Notes under the pieces: generated by a model | The model's input: only the letters and a program-made list of their open reading frames with translations | Databases searched by the model: none | What the model was told of the DNA's origin: nothing | Made by a program: the position numbers and the translations under genes | Part shown: positions 1 through 12,145 of the stretch, piece by piece | Numbering within the stretch: position 1 is the first letter of the stretch | How the letters are laid out: every line of letters starts with the position of its first letter | Source: Typhlomys cinereus | Lineage: Eukaryota > Chordata > Mammalia > Rodentia > Platacanthomyidae | DNA length: 64,000 nucleotides | Reading direction: 5' to 3' | NCBI GenBank assembly: GCA_023101885.1 | Contig: JALPQD010000027.1 | Coordinates: forward strand, 2,733,967-2,797,966

Positions 1-621
1 GTTGCTTAGTCATCTTTCTTTTTCTTATACTTTTCTGATCTTACATTGTCTTATGTCGTATTAACATTGAGAAATATTTAGTATTTTTCCAAGTGCATAT
101 CTAATACAGTGGTTCTCAACCAGGAATGATTTAACCCTGATTAGAGATATTTGTGTTAAGAGCATTTGTTATGATCATAACTCAGGTATGACATTGTTGC
201 TATGGGCAATCACTTGGCACAGAGAGACCAGTGATGCTAGTAAGTGTTCTGCAAAGCATAGGCCAGTCCTCTTAACACATACACACCCACGCACACACAC
301 ACACACACACACACATTAAAGCATTACATGGCAAAAAATGTTTGCAATTCTGAGGTTACCAAATTGCTGAATAAAATTCTGTGAAACTTTTTGTCATATT
401 AATAAGTACTAGCTTTGTTTCAGAAAAGTCCATGTGCTGCTTTTTAAAATTCTTTTGTTGGGAATGAAATGTATTTAGATTATTTGGGATTAGAAACACT
501 AAGCAGGCATTCACTCAGCCTATGCTTAATAGTTTTTTTAAAATTTAGTTTTGATAGAATCTCTTGTGATCTTTTCCACTTTTAGTGACATGTGAATTTT
601 CTGGTTACAATATATACTCAT
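1..621. other. Intronic sequence, no gene seen
   Basis: This stretch is AT-rich and has no recognisable exon. The only structured part is a short (CA)n run at about 281-315. The last bases form the left flank of the first LINE-1 insertion. Confidence 0.6.
281..315. repeat. (CA)n microsatellite
   Basis: An imperfect run of CA dinucleotides, with two early interruptions (CACCCACGC). Confidence 0.9.
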
Positions 622-631
622 TTAGTAACTT

Positions 632-2343
632 TTTTATTTAATACATTTTTTATTATTATTTCAGCTCATACAAACTTAATAGGTACACCAGTTCCCTCCC
701 TCCTCCTCTTCCCCCCGAACCCCTTGTTCCCCCTTCCCCTCACCCCTCCCTCCCCACCCCCCAGTGCCTCCCGCCCCAATTCCCAGAGTCCTTTCTTGTG
801 CATGCCTGACTCTCCTCTGGGCCCTCCTTTCCAATGACGTACAAGGACCCAGTGGCATTTCCCTGAACCCTTTCCCGTGTTCCCCTTAAGCATAGGAACA
901 CTGCTGTGGCTGCCAATCCCTTGCCTCCAAGGATCTTGGTGCCTTTAGCAGATGCTAGACTTTGTGAGGTCAATAGTGTGTTGGACATTGCTTGGGCATG
1001 CAAAGTCCAATTATGATTGCTTCGGCCCTAACTTGTGTGGAGTATCTTGCAAATCATTGCTCCTCCCATCCTTGTGCTCTTACACTCTTACTGCCCCCTC
1101 TTTCGCAAATGTCCCTGAGCTTCAGGATGGGGAGAGATTAGTCTGGCCTAGTTCTATGTGATTGATATAGAATCTCTGAAGTTCTGGATTGTGGTTTGTT
1201 GATTTTCTTTTGCAGTTTTGCTGCTCCTGCAATGCCCTTCACTCCATCCTGCTGGGCACTGTATGTCACCCCCTGGCCAGAGACAAAAAGCTGTTAAACT
1301 GGAGTCTTATTATAAGAGCACATTCAAGGGTAGATGTAATAAAAGTAGGAAACCTCAGTGAGGGAGGGGTCAATCACCCATTTGCAAAATGGTTACTTTT
1401 TATCTGCCAGACTATATGCCCTCCCATTCTGTTGAGATCATACCCCCTTAGTTGTAAATGATCAGGAATGAACGTCTGTGAACTTAACCAGATGTCACAT
1501 TGCTTACTTGCAGTCCTTGATGGAGGCCTATTTTCTCTACTGTAATATGGTCACTTTTCTCCTTGTTTCTGGTGTGGCCCTCCAACCCCATCCCTCCTGT
1601 TCATAATCCTTGCAATTACTGTAGGTAATACATAGATTTACCTATGAGTGTCTCAAGGTGGGCTGCGTGGGTTTGGTACTAGGAGCCACCTATTAGGGAG
1701 TACATATGGCGCTTAATTTTCTGGGTCTGGAATACTTCACTTAATATAATTGTTTCTAATGACATCCATTTCCCGGCAAATTCCAGTAATTCATCCTTTT
1801 TGATAGCTGAGTAGTACTCCATTGTGTAGATGTAACACAGTTTCCTTATCCACTCGTCAACTGTTGGACATTTGGGTTGATTCCATGACTTTGCTATTGT
1901 AAACAGTGCTGCTATGAACATGGTCGTGCTTGTGCTATCCAGGTGAACCTCTGCTGCATGGGAGGTTATTCCCAAAAGTGGAATAGCAGGGTCATATGGC
2001 ATTTTCATTCTTTAGTTTCTTTAAGAATCTCCAGACGGCTCGCCAGAGTGGCTGTATGAGCCTGCATTCCCACCAGCAATGTAGGAGAGTTCCCCTCTCT
2101 CCACATCCTCTCCAGTATTTGTTGTTGTTTGTATTGTGGATTTTTGCCATCCTGACTGAGGTGAGATGATATCTCAGGGAAGTTTTGATTTGCATTTCCC
2201 TGATGGCTAAGGAAGTGGAGCATTTTTTAAGATATTTGTTGGACATTTTAATTTTATCCCTGGTAAAGTTTCTTTTAAGTTCCAGGGCCCATTTATTAAT
2301 TGGGCCGTTGGTTTCCTTGGTGTTTAGTTTTCTAAGTTCTTTG
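632..2343 (-). mobile_element. LINE-1, 5'-truncated (copy A)
   Basis: A LINE-1 3' end lies antisense to Cacna2d1. Read on the minus strand it holds the last part of ORF2, a roughly 1-kb 3' UTR with a G-rich polypurine tract (complement of 690-770), and a short A/T-rich tail at 632-660. Homology to copy B stops at 2343. The flanks TTAGTAACTT (622-631) and TTAGCAACTT (2344-2353) differ at one base and look like the target-site duplication. The element is therefore a simple 5'-truncated insertion of about 1.7 kb, too short to be active. Confidence 0.9.
1679..2343 (-). pseudogene. LINE-1 ORF2 C-terminal remnant, frameshifted
   Basis: The C-terminus of ORF2 is read in two overlapping frames, 1679-2008 and 1992-2246 extending upstream. 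Comparison with the intact frame of copy B puts a one-base shift near 1995-2010, just after the cysteine-rich motif (CWRGC...HCWWEC). The protein ends in SLIGGS, as in copy B. The reverse-transcriptase domain is missing because of the 5' truncation, so no activity is expected. Confidence 0.85.
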
Positions 2344-2604
2344 TTAGCAACTTATATATATATATATATATCTTCAGATATGAAAAGGGAAAGAAACTAG
2401 GCTAATAATGTCTTGAATTAAAAGAATAAAAGAAATTAGCTTCCTTTTTCATGCATCTTCATATTTGTCTTTCTTTGAATCAAAGAGCTTATTAAAGATG
2501 AAATTGTAATTCATTTATGTGTGGAATAGCTCTTTTAAACATATATCTTTAAAAAAGTTCTTGTAGTAAATGTTTTTTTTTTCGTTTGTTTTCATGTTCT
2601 TTTT
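2344..2604. other. Spacer between the two LINE-1 copies
   Basis: AT-rich intron sequence of about 260 bp. It begins with the second half of the copy A target-site duplication and a (TA)n run (about 2352-2373) and ends in T-rich sequence next to the tail of copy B. No gene is visible. Confidence 0.6.
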
Positions 2605-5600
2605 TTTGATTTTGATTTTTTTTTATTAAAAATTTAATTATACATTTTAAAATTTTTTACCAGTTCCCTCCCTCCCCCCTCCTCCCCCTCCCCTTCCCCC
2701 AGTGCCTCCCCCCCAATTCCCAGAGAGTCCTTTATTGTGTACGCCTAACTCTCCACTGGGTCCTCCTCTCCGATGACATATAAGGACCCAGTGGCATTTC
2801 CATAAGCCCTTTCTCTTGTTCCCCTTAAGCATAAGATCACTACTATGGCTGTCAATCCCTTGCCTCCAGGGGTCTCGGTGCCCTTAACAGATGCTAGACT
2901 TTATGAGGGCAACAGTGCGCTGGACATTGCACAGGGCATGCAAAGTCCCATTATGATTGCTTTGGCCCCAACTATTGTTGAGAATCTTGCAAATCGTTGC
3001 TCCTCCCATCCTTTTGCTCTTACAATCTTACCGCCCCCTCTTCCGCAAATGTCCCTGAGCTCCAGGATGGGGAGAGATTAGGCTGTCCTAGTTCTATGTG
3101 ATTGATATAGAGTCTCTGAAGTTCTGGATTGTGGTTTGTTGATTTTCTTTTGCAGTTTTGCTGCTCCTGCAATTCCCTTCACTCCATTCTGCTGGGCACT
3201 GTATGTCACCCCCTGGCCAGAGACAAAAAGCTGTTAAAACTGGAGTCTTGTTGTAATAGCACATTCAAGGGTAGATGTAATAAGAGTAGGAAACCTCACT
3301 GAGGGAGGAGTCCATCACCCATTTGCAAAATGATTACTTTTTATCTGCTAGACTATATGCCCTCCCCTTCTGGTGAGATCAGGAAAGAACGTCTGTGAAC
3401 TTAAACAGGTTTCTCATTACTTACTTGCAGACCTTGATGGAGGCCTATTTTCTCTGCTGTAACATGGTCTCCTCTCTCCTTGTTTCTGGTGTGGCCCTCC
3501 TAACCCATCTCTCTTGTTCATAATCCTTGCAATTACTGTGTTACATAGGTTCACTTTTGAGTGTCTCAATGTGGGCTGGGTGAGTTTGGTACTAGGAGCC
3601 ACCTATTAGGGAGTACATACGGCGCTTAATTTTCTGGGTTTGGGATACTTCACTTAATATAATTCTTTCTAATGACATCCATTTCCCAGCAAATTCCAGT
3701 AATTCATCATTTTTGATGGCTGAGTAGTACTCCATTGTATAGATGTACCACAGTTTCCTTATCCACTCGTCAACTGTTGGACATTTAGGTTGATTCCATG
3801 ACTTTGCTATTGTAAACAGTGCTGCTATGAACATGGTCGAGCTTGTGCTATCGAGGCGAACCTCTGCTGCATGGGGGGTTATTCCCAAAAGTGGGATAGC
3901 AGGGTCATATGGCATTTCAATCTTTAATTTCTTTAAGAATCTCCAGACGGCTCGCCAGAGTGGCTGTATGAGCCTGCATTCCCACCAACAATGTAGGAGA
4001 GTTCCCCTCTCTCCACATCCTCTCCAGCATTTGTCGTTGTTTGTATTGTGGATTTTTGCCATCCTGACCAGGGTGAGATGATATCTCAGGGAAGTTTTGA
4101 TTTGCATTTCCCTGATGGCGAAGGAAGTGGAGCATTTTTTAAGATAATTGTTAGACATTTTAATTTCATCTCTGGTAAAGTTTCTTTGAAGTTCCAGGGC
4201 CCATTTTTTAATTGGGCCAGTGTTTTCCTTGAAGTTTAATTTTCTAAGTTCTTTGTGCACTCTGGACAGTAGAGCTCTGTCAGATATGTGGTTAGTGAAG
4301 ATTTTCTCCCATTCTGTGGGTTGCCTTTGAGCTCGTGTGACAATCTCTTTATCTGAACAGAAGCTCTTTAATTTCACAAGATCCCAACTGTTGAGAGTTG
4401 GTAGCAGTGATTGTGCCATTGGATGTCTGTTTAGGAAGTGTTGGCCTAGCCCAATCAGCTCGAGGGAGTTCCCTATCCTTTCAACTATGGTTTTTAAAGT
4501 CTCTGGCCTGATATCAAGGTCCTTGATCCATTTGGAATTAAGTCTTGTACATGGTGACAAGTACGGGTCCAGCTTTAATCTTCTGCATGTGGAGATCCAG
4601 TTTTGCCAGCACCATTTGTTGAAGATGCTGTTCTTTTTCCATTGGATTCTTTGGGCCCCTTTGTCAAAGACCAAATGGCTGTAACTTTGTGGGCTTATAT
4701 CTGGGTCTTCAATCCTTATCCATTGATCTGTGTGTCTATTTTGGAGCCAGTACCAGGCTGTCTTTATAACTATGGATTTGTAGTATAGACTTAGGTTTGG
4801 TATGGTAATACCTCCAGCTGTGTTTTTGTTACTCAGGATTGTTTTTGCTATCCTGGGTCTTTTGTGCCTCCATATGAACTTTGAGATTATTTGGTCAACT
4901 TCTTTGAAGAATTGCTTTGGGATTTTGATTGGTATAGCATTGAATCTGTATATTGCCTTTGGTAGGATGGTCATTTTTACAATGTTGATTCTGCCAATCC
5001 AGGAACAAGGGAGGTCCTTCCACCTTCTGGTGTCTTCTGCAATTTCTTTCTTTAGGGTTTTAAAGTTTTCATTGTAAAGGTCTTTTACCTCCTTAGTTAG
5101 GTTTATACCAAGGTATTTCATTTTTTTAGGGGTTATAGTAAATGGCATGGTTTCTCTCAAGGCTTTTTCACTTCTTTCATTCTGGGCATATAGGAAGGCC
5201 TCTGATTTTTGCACATTTATTTTGTATCCTGCCACCCTGCTGAACTTCTCAATTAGTTCCAGGAGCTTCCTGGTGGAGTTTTTGGGATCCCTCAGGTATA
5301 AGATCATGTCATCTGCAAATAGGGATAGCTTGATTTCTTCCTTGCCAATTTGAATCCCTCTTATGTCCCTTTCTTGTCTTATGGCTTCAGCTAAGACTTC
5401 AAGTACAATATTGAATAGAAGTGGTGAGAGTGGACAGCCTTGTCTAGTTCTTGATCGAAGTGGGAATGCTTCCAATTGTTCCCCATTGAGCAAAATCCTT
5501 GCTGTGGGCTTGTTGTATACAGCTTTTATTATATTGATAAAGGTTCCTTCCATTCCTACTGTCTCTAGCGTTTTGATCATAAAAGGCTGTTGGATCTTGT

Positions 5601-6235
5601 CAAAAGCTTTTTCTGCATCTATCGAGAGTATCATGTGGTCTTGGACTTTGGACTGGTTTACATGATGAATTACATTTATTGATTTGCGTATGTTGAACCA
5701 ACCTTGTGTGCCAGGGATGAAGCCTACTTGGTCCCCGTGAATGATCTTTTTGATATGTTTTTGAATCCGATTTGCTAAGACTTTGTTGAGAATCTTTGCA
5801 TCTGTGTTTATCAGGGAGATCGGCCTATAGTTTTCTTTTTTAAGTGAATCTTTATTAGGTTTTGGGATTAAAACGATATTAGCTTCATAGAAGGAATTTG
5901 GTAGTGTTCCTTCCTTTGCTATTTGATGGAACAGTTTAAGGAGTATTGGTGTTATTAACTCCTTAAATGTCTGGTAGAACTCTGTGCTGAATCCATCTGG
6001 TCCAGGACATTTTTTGGTGGGAAGATTCGCGATTACTTCCTCAATTTCCTTATATGTTATAGGACTATTTAAATAATTCACAATTTCCTGATTCAATTTA
6101 GGTAAGTTGTGTTTATTTAGGAATTCATCCATCTCTTTTGTGTTGTCAAACTTCACAGAGTATAAGTTTTTGAAATATGATGTTATAATTCTCTGGATTT
6201 CTTGGGTATCAGTGGTGATACATTGATGTTTGTTA
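2605..6235 (-). mobile_element. LINE-1, 5'-truncated (copy B)
   Basis: This is a LINE-1 of about 3.6 kb, antisense to Cacna2d1 and in the same orientation as copy A. On the minus strand it contains most of ORF2 without a stop (to 3592), then a roughly 1-kb 3' UTR with a G-rich polypurine tract (complement of about 2660-2720), and an A-rich tail near 2605-2650. ORF1, the 5' UTR and the endonuclease domain are absent. The 5' boundary near 6235 is set by where the reading stops resembling ORF2 and is approximate. I could not settle the target-site duplication. The undamaged frame suggests a fairly recent insertion. Confidence 0.9.
3592..6156 (-). CDS. LINE-1 ORF2 remnant: reverse transcriptase and Cys-rich C-terminus
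   Basis: An open frame of 854 codons runs without a stop. It corresponds to roughly the last two-thirds of ORF2, whose usual length is about 1275 residues. The reverse-transcriptase domain comes first: the [12 protein letters not shown] region near residue 46, the motif A aspartate in SIDAEKAFD near 180, the [10 protein letters not shown] block near 240, and the catalytic FADD at about 280-283. A CX3CX7HX4C cysteine-rich motif follows at about 710-727, and the protein ends SLIGGS. The first codon is GTG, and the same frame stays open about 20 codons upstream ([10 protein letters not shown]), so this is not a true start. The apurinic endonuclease domain is lost, so the copy cannot mobilise itself in the usual way. 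All key RT residues I could check are present. Confidence 0.93.
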   Translation of the reverse strand: MKFDNTKEMDEFLNKHNLPKLNQEIVNYLNSPITYKEIEEVIANLPTKKCPGPDGFSTEFYQTFKELITPILLKLFHQIAKEGTLPNSFYEANIVLIPKPNKDSLKKENYRPISLINTDAKILNKVLANRIQKHIKKIIHGDQVGFIPGTQGWFNIRKSINVIHHVNQSKVQDHMILSIDAEKAFDKIQQPFMIKTLETVGMEGTFINIIKAVYNKPTARILLNGEQLEAFPLRSRTRQGCPLSPLLFNIVLEVLAEAIRQERDIRGIQIGKEEIKLSLFADDMILYLRDPKNSTRKLLELIEKFSRVAGYKINVQKSEAFLYAQNERSEKALRETMPFTITPKKMKYLGINLTKEVKDLYNENFKTLKKEIAEDTRRWKDLPCSWIGRINIVKMTILPKAIYRFNAIPIKIPKQFFKEVDQIISKFIWRHKRPRIAKTILSNKNTAGGITIPNLSLYYKSIVIKTAWYWLQNRHTDQWIRIEDPDISPQSYSHLVFDKGAQRIQWKKNSIFNKWCWQNWISTCRRLKLDPYLSPCTRLNSKWIKDLDIRPETLKTIVERIGNSLELIGLGQHFLNRHPMAQSLLPTLNSWDLVKLKSFCSDKEIVTRAQRQPTEWEKIFTNHISDRALLSRVHKELRKLNFKENTGPIKKWALELQRNFTRDEIKMSNNYLKKCSTSFAIREMQIKTSLRYHLTLVRMAKIHNTNNDKCWRGCGERGTLLHCWWECRLIQPLWRAVWRFLKKLKIEMPYDPAIPLLGITPHAAEVRLDSTSSTMFIAALFTIAKSWNQPKCPTVDEWIRKLWYIYTMEYYSAIKNDELLEFAGKWMSLERIILSEVSQTQKIKRRMYSLIGGS

Positions 6236-6755
6236 TAGTTTCTTTATTCTAGATGTGCTTCCCATTCCTAGTGAGCTTTCATTTTTTTTGTTCTTAAATA
6301 AAGCAACAAAAATTTTGAGGATGTTTATGATTGTTCTGCCTTCAAGGTGCTGTTCAGAAGTGTAGCTGTCATGTTCTTATTAATAGAAACTAGAGTAAGC
6401 AGCTATTTAAAATAGCTTTTCACAAAATGATATCCCATTTGAAATGTGATGATTCAGTATCAGCTAATAAGTCATAGTGTATAAAATAGAAAGAAAATGG
6501 CTAGGAAAATTTGATGCATTTATCATTGGGAAAGTGTGCTTCTGCAAATGTGAGGCTATGACCAAATTATATGTGTGTATATATGTGTAAATACATGTGT
6601 ATATGCATATATCCATGTATATCTGTGTGTGCATTCAAATGTTAATAGTAAAGAAGTTTGCATTTGAAGTCTTTCTATTTACAAAGTACTATGATAGTCA
6701 CTAGAAGTTCTATAATTGACTAATTCAAACCAATCTGCTGATTTTCATAACTCTA
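6236..6755. other. Intronic sequence, no gene seen
   Basis: AT-rich sequence with short TATG/TGTA-rich patches near 6570-6635. Nothing coding is recognisable. Confidence 0.55.
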
Positions 6756-6950
6756 CAGAGGGAAGTTTGACATGCACACTAAAGGATGCTCCAGGAATAG
6801 GCGGGAGGGGGCACCGGGAGATAGGGTGGGAGTGGGGGAAAGGAAGGCGAAAAGGGAGGAGGAAGCAAGGGGCTCCAGGGAGAGGTGAAGGGAGGAGGGG
6901 AATGGGGTACTTATCAACTTTGTATGAGTAGAAGAAATAAAAAAAATTTC
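6756..6950 (+). mobile_element. LINE-1 3' end fragment
   Basis: About 195 bp of the same LINE-1 3' UTR end as copies A and B, here on the + strand: GGGAAGTTTGACATGC, then the G-rich polypurine tract (about 6800-6905), then AACTTTGTATGAGT and an A-rich tail (6930-6950). Strong 5' truncation leaves only the terminus. The open frames across it are translations of the polypurine tract. Confidence 0.85.
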
Positions 6951-7099
6951 CTGTGTTACACAATTCTGATCCCTTCTGTTCTTTGTTGAAACATGTGTTT
7001 CCTTCAGAGAGTTATTATAATTCCAATCTCTGATTATCATAATTCTTAAGATTTCACTTTCCTCTGAGTACTTTAAAATTTTTTGCATTAATTTATTAA

Positions 7100-7275
7100 T
7101 TTGTATGTGTTCACATGCATGCAGTTCCTACTGTATATATTTGATGATCAGAGGACATCTTTGTAGAGTTTTTTAAAAAAATTTAATCTACATGTGGGCT
7201 CCAGGGATGGAACTCAGCTTATCAGTCTTGGCAACTGCTGCTTTTCCTCACTGTATCCTCTCACCAGCCCTTTCC
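7100..7275 (-). repeat. B4-type SINE fragment, degraded
   Basis: The sequence CACATGCATGCAGTTCC, then CTACATGTGGGCTCCAGGGATGG, then TGTATCCTCTCACCAGCCC is the usual reverse-strand order of a B4-type element (CA/TG-rich 3' end, CCCACATG block, tRNA-like head). I matched it by memory of the family, without alignment. Confidence 0.5.
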
Positions 7276-7679
7276 TTTCAATCGTGACAGCACAAATTTC
7301 TGCATCTCTTAGTTGGAACACTAATATTCTTCCTCAGATTGATTATTTGCTCCTTACATTGTATATTCCCTTGCTTAGTCTTATTACATTTAGGTGCATT
7401 TTGACTTTGAAATATAGAGAATAAGTATTGGTGCTTGGAATTCACATTCTTCCCAAAGTCTGACATGGTACCTGCTTGGATTCAGTGTCTGATCCTTAAT
7501 TTTCTCAGTCAAGATCTATTGTGCCAGGCATTGTGCAGTGTAATGGTATTTACCAGCTTGTCCTCTTAAAACTATATGGTAGTTAATTGAAATTGAACAT
7601 GTTTAGTTGGTTGGGTAGGTTTGTTGGTTGTTAAAGTGTTTCTTGACTAATCATAGTAACTGGATGACAGTGCCCAAGT

Positions 7680-7945
7680 AAATGCCATGTGGGCGTGGCA
7701 GCTTGCCTGTGATCTCAGAATTCTCTGCAGTTGGAGACAGAAGATTCTTGGAGCAAGCCCTATAGTTTGAATAGCAGAATTGTTGAAAATATCCTGAATC
7801 AGTATATATGGTGGAGAGTGATTGAAGAAGACCCTCCAAATTACACTCTGGACTCCATACATATGCAAACAAACAAATATTCTCACTTAAACACACATGT
7901 GTATAAATGCACATGTAACTATGCATACACACTTGCATGAAGAAA
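7680..7945 (+). repeat. B4-type SINE remnant
   Basis: The order is: GTGGCAGCTTGCCTGTGATCT, GGAGACAGAAGATTC, GAGAGTGATTGAAGAAGACC, ACTCTGGACTCCATACATATGC, then a CA-rich end. This follows the B1-derived half and tail of a B4 element on the + strand. It is diverged, without clear target-site duplications. Confidence 0.55.
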
Positions 7946-9384
7946 AGTACAATATACAAAATATATAAATTATATATGTTAGATTACGCTTGCATATACT
8001 GAAAGGTAACAAAATAGGAATCTCATAAAATTTTCAAGAATGCAGTATCATAAAACTTCACTGGAATAGTTCATGTCCATGCATATATCTAACTTAGTTA
8101 TTTACTCAGTGGGGATAAGGCCATGTCACAGTGTTTTCAAATGCTAAAAAATATCATATTTGAAAAGCTTTGCTTCTTTTACATACTTTATTATACTGTT
8201 TTAACCAAAAGAGAAGACTGAAGATGTCAAAGAGATCAAGGAGGGTAGAATTAGAAAACACTGTATTATTTGTTAAACAGAGCTAATATTCTAAGGAAAA
8301 ATGTGGATTTTTTGACTGTTACTGGTATATTGTATTTTCATATCACTTCAAATCTGTAGTTACTTTTTACTTCTGAGAAAAGACTCATCTATTTCAACAT
8401 CTGTTCTAGACTGATTTTGTTAGATATTGAAGAAGATTATGATAAAGATTTTATTCCTTTTGGGGTCATAACATAAAATTTCATTTATTAAGGATCTTTG
8501 ATCCTTGAAGGTGACTATGAAAAAGCATTGCATTCTTATTTGGTATTAATGCACATTTCAGAAACAAGACATTGCTCATAACTGAAGAATAAGTTATTCA
8601 AAATCCCCAAGTAACCCTTAGAAAAAAAGTCAATCCTAACATAGTTCAGAGGCAATTCCATCTCACGCTGTGAAATTAAAAAAAATTAATGAAATTGTTT
8701 TTGTGTATAAATCAGTTGAAGAGAAAAGGAATCTTTTATTTTGTTTATGTGTCTTATAGTGAGAGCATGTGAATTTATGCCTGTTAGCATAAAACAAAAC
8801 AGAAGAGTGAATAGTAGAAGGAAGGCATGCACCGCCCCCTTTAACCCTAACTCTCATTATTATTAGGCTGAACTACATTAGCATCCAGTTCATCCATACT
8901 TCTTCACAATGTGTGCATCTTTTGGCTATTTTAAACTTTTCTGTCTAGACATCTTGGAGCAAAAGAGAATTGTGGAAGCAATAATAGATGTTCATGAGCT
9001 CGTGCATTACTACTAAAAGCCTATAGGACATTCTTACAATAGAACTTAATCTTTTATATGATCAGAGTAGTGAAATGAATGTACAAAGTTGAAATTGAGG
9101 AATACTATTAATCACAGTTTTAAAATATGGAGTTTGAGAATATAGTTTGGCCCAGAGTGTCATTTAGGGAGTTTATTGTATAGCTACTTCTGTAAGGAAA
9201 AAAAAAGTAAAGTGAGTTCCATAGGAATTTGATTTCAGCAGGAATAAGAGTATTTAGAAGATGTTCTGGGCAGGCTAGGGTGATCTGTCCTAACAAAGCA
9301 GCTTCAGAGGCAATACTCTCGGTTCTCTAGTGGGCAGCCATGACAACTGCAAAGTCACTGCGTTAAACTTCTGCTGCAAGAGGT
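7946..9384. other. Intronic sequence, no gene seen
   Basis: AT-rich, apparently non-repetitive intron sequence. I found no plausible exon, conserved protein match or RNA gene. Confidence 0.5.
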
Positions 9385-9700
9385 GGGGAGAGGTCTTGGT
9401 AAAGTTGTTGCCACTCAATCATGAGAACTTGGGTTTGGATTCTTAGCACCCACATGAAAAGCCAGGTGTGGGCAGCATATGCCTATATTCAGAACAAGGG
9501 AGACAGAGACAGGAAGGATCCCTTTGGTTTGCTGTCCAATCAATCTAGCCAAGTCAGCCATGTCCGGTTCAGTTCGACACTGTTTCAAAATATAAGTTGC
9601 AGAGTGATTGAGGAAAGCACTAAACATTGACCTCTGACCTAACACATGTGTATGCATGCCCCCAAGCACCCATAAAAATGCACAAGAAGACACAAAATCA
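9385..9700 (+). repeat. B4-type SINE
   Basis: It holds a tRNA-like head relic (CAATCATGAGAACTTGGGTTTGG), CACCCACATGAAAAGCCAGGTG, a B1-like part with GGAGACAGAGACAGG and AATCTAGCCAAG, then GTGATTGAGGAAAGCAC, CCTCTGACCTAACACATGTG and a CA-rich end. That is the module order of B4. Confidence 0.65.
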
Positions 9701-9972
9701 TATAATGGTCTGTACAACTGGGACATGAGAATCTGATTGGCTCAGTATGTTATTGTTTAGACAGATCTTTTGTTTTTGTCATCTGACAAGTTGGTGAATT
9801 AGTAGTCAGCTGCTTGTGAGTCTGATCTAAGTTCAAATGCAACTCTTTGTGCTCTGGATAGAGTCATGTTGTAAAATACTACTAATAGGTATAAGCTCCA
9901 AAAAATTTCCTGAAATTCCACATGCATCAGGAGATGGTTCTGTGCCCAGTTTTGGTGTGTGTGCATGTGTGG

Positions 9973-10009
<37 letters not shown>
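9973..10009. repeat. (GT)n microsatellite
   Basis: An almost pure TG run of about 36 bp. It follows TG-rich sequence that may be the tail of a degraded SINE beginning near 9780. Confidence 0.9.
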
Positions 10010-10010
<1 letters not shown>

Positions 10011-10261
10011 ACGTGCATAGATGATAATGATATTGGGAATAAATTTTGGGGGGAAATCATTATTGATTACCCTTTCACCTTAATTTTTTTGAAATATGGT
10101 CCTTAATCACACTCAGAGCTCATCCATCAGTTAGGCCAATTTATCTAACCAGCTGTCTCTGAAGAGTCCTAACTTTTGAAGTCAGAGACCGGAATTGTAG
10201 GTGGTCTGCCGCATTATGTGGAATTTAGTCATTGATACTCAGGTCTCTTTGCTTCGCCAGT

Positions 10262-10612
10262 GCTGCAGTTAGTCTTCTGATTTTGGGCAAGAACACTCTG
10301 GCCACCCAACTTAAGGGATAAAGGTTTATTTATTCCTTTATGGCGGGATATAAACAGCAGAAAGCAAGGCAGCAGAAGATAGAGGTTGACTTCTATTTTA
10401 TAGCAGTCATCAGGAGGCAGAGATTCCAAAGAGAGAGGAAATGGCCAGGTTCCCAAACCTCAAGGCTCCCAGTGACACACTTTACTTGTGGCAAAGCCCC
10501 AGGTATGAAAGGTTTCACAAGCTTCCTAAACAGCGCCACCAACTGGAAACCAAGCATTCCAGTACAGGAGCCTATGTGGGGAGATCCACATTCAAACCAG
10601 GACACACATCAA
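10262..10612 (-). mobile_element. Solo MaLR LTR (MT/ORR1-like)
   Basis: Read on the minus strand it starts TGTCCTGGTTTGAATGTGG, continues through a GGTGGCGCTGTTTAGG block, and ends with AATAAATAAACCTTTATCC and AAGTTGGGTGGCC. This is the usual architecture of non-autonomous ERVL-MaLR LTRs in rodents. No internal region is attached. Subfamily assignment is from memory and tentative. Confidence 0.6.
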
Positions 10613-10731
10613 TCACTTTATGTGCTGAGCAATCTCCTCAGCCATTTTTAGGTTTCTTAAAGTCAGTAAATAGTATGTGACATGCAAAACACCATAAGTG
10701 GGAGATATTAGCTGCAAAGGTAGTAGCTAAT

Positions 10732-10762
10732 AATGATGACGATGATGATGATGATGATGATA
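10732..10762. repeat. (GAT)n microsatellite
   Basis: About ten consecutive GAT/ATG triplets, pure from 10738. Confidence 0.9.
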
Positions 10763-10934
10763 ATTGCTGTTCACAAACTTCTAGATCATCCAAAAAAGCA
10801 TATTTGCTTTTTTTATTCATTTTTTGTCTGTAGTACAATGCATGTATGTGTGTGGTTGTGGGTGTGTTCTTCTAGCAATTATTCAAATGCATACTGACAT
10901 CAGGAATTGACTTCAGATGTATTTCTCTATGTCC

Positions 10935-11140
10935 TTTATATCAGTCTTCACCTAATTTTTCTTAAATAGGGTCTCCCATTGAGCTGGCTCTCATCAACCA
11001 GCTCCGGGAATCCTCCTGTCTTGCACCCTTTAGCTCTAGAGTTACAGATGCTCACAACTCTACTATCACAAGGTACTGGGGATCCAAATTCAGGTCCTCA
11101 TGCTTGTGTGGGTGGTTATTTATTTACTCACTGTCCTCTT
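10935..11140 (-). repeat. B4-type SINE remnant
   Basis: On the + strand: AATAGGGTCTCCCATTGAG, GAGTTACAGATGCTCACAAC, TACTGGGGATCCAAATTCAG, GTCCTCATGCTTGTGTGGGT. This is the reverse complement of the B1-like and tRNA-like halves of B4. It is diverged. Confidence 0.55.
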
Positions 11141-12101
11141 CTCTAGTTTTCAATAGGTTTCTTTGAAGAGTATTTTGGAGTATCTATATTATTCCTTTGA
11201 AAATTACCTACTCCTAAATATTCTAATTTCTAATATGTTTCTTTAGGAATTTGGTTAAACAATTATATAGAGAAGTAGGGTCACTTTGCAGATAATGATT
11301 TAAGGTTTAAAAATGTGTTATATTCAAAATATTATCTTGGAACTGTTAGCTTGGAGTAAAGAGAATTGGAAGAATTACTGTAAACTGTTATTATCACCAT
11401 GAAACTTGGCCTTTGAATATAGCAGTGAAAACATTGCAACCAATTAAGAGTTTAAGAACAAAAGAGCAAGCAGGTCTTTTTTGTCCAGCTTGTGTCAAGC
11501 ATGGCAGTAGGAGGACTTGAGCTGTAGGGAAGCTGAAGTATGTTAGTGTGTCCGGAGGAGGAACAGTCTGTCTCGTATCTCCTCTGCTTTGTTCTTTCTT
11601 GTAGAAAAGTAGACGCCAATGTTATGTGGAATGGTTGTCCTGATTCAGATTGTGCTCTGTGTGATGCCCAAAACATGTATTGTTTAAAACACTTTGGGTC
11701 TCCCTTTCAGGAAATAAATTAGAAAAATGACAAAGAGAATGATGCTTTCAACTTTCAATAACAGAAAAAATTAGATGAAATGATACACTATTTTCTAAAT
11801 ATTAATAAACTAACATTTTTGAAAGTGTAGAGATATAGTTTATTTTGATGGGAAATGAAATATATTATATCATAAAGTGTATCACATAATCATAAAATCT
11901 ATGGGAAGCCTTTCATATCTTAAATTGTTTACCTAACCATGGCAGTTATTTTCAGGTGTTCATCTCATAATTGAGAAATAAGCCTTTAGGTACATTTATG
12001 AAGAATTACCTAGTTAAAGGGAGTCTTTAGGGGATTATCTAATTAATCTAGGGAGATTCATCCTGTGATGGGTGGGACCAGTCTCAGGCAGGTGGATTGC
12101 T

Positions 12102-12104
<3 letters not shown>
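11141..12104. other. Intronic sequence, no gene seen
   Basis: Unique-looking intron sequence. The small open frames on both strands near 11450-11720 have no recognisable domain and no splice context, so I do not call them. Confidence 0.5.

Positions 12105-12140
<36 letters not shown>
12105..12140. repeat. (CA)n microsatellite
   Basis: A pure CA run of about 36 bp, preceded by CGCG. Confidence 0.92.
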
Positions 12141-12145
<5 letters not shown>

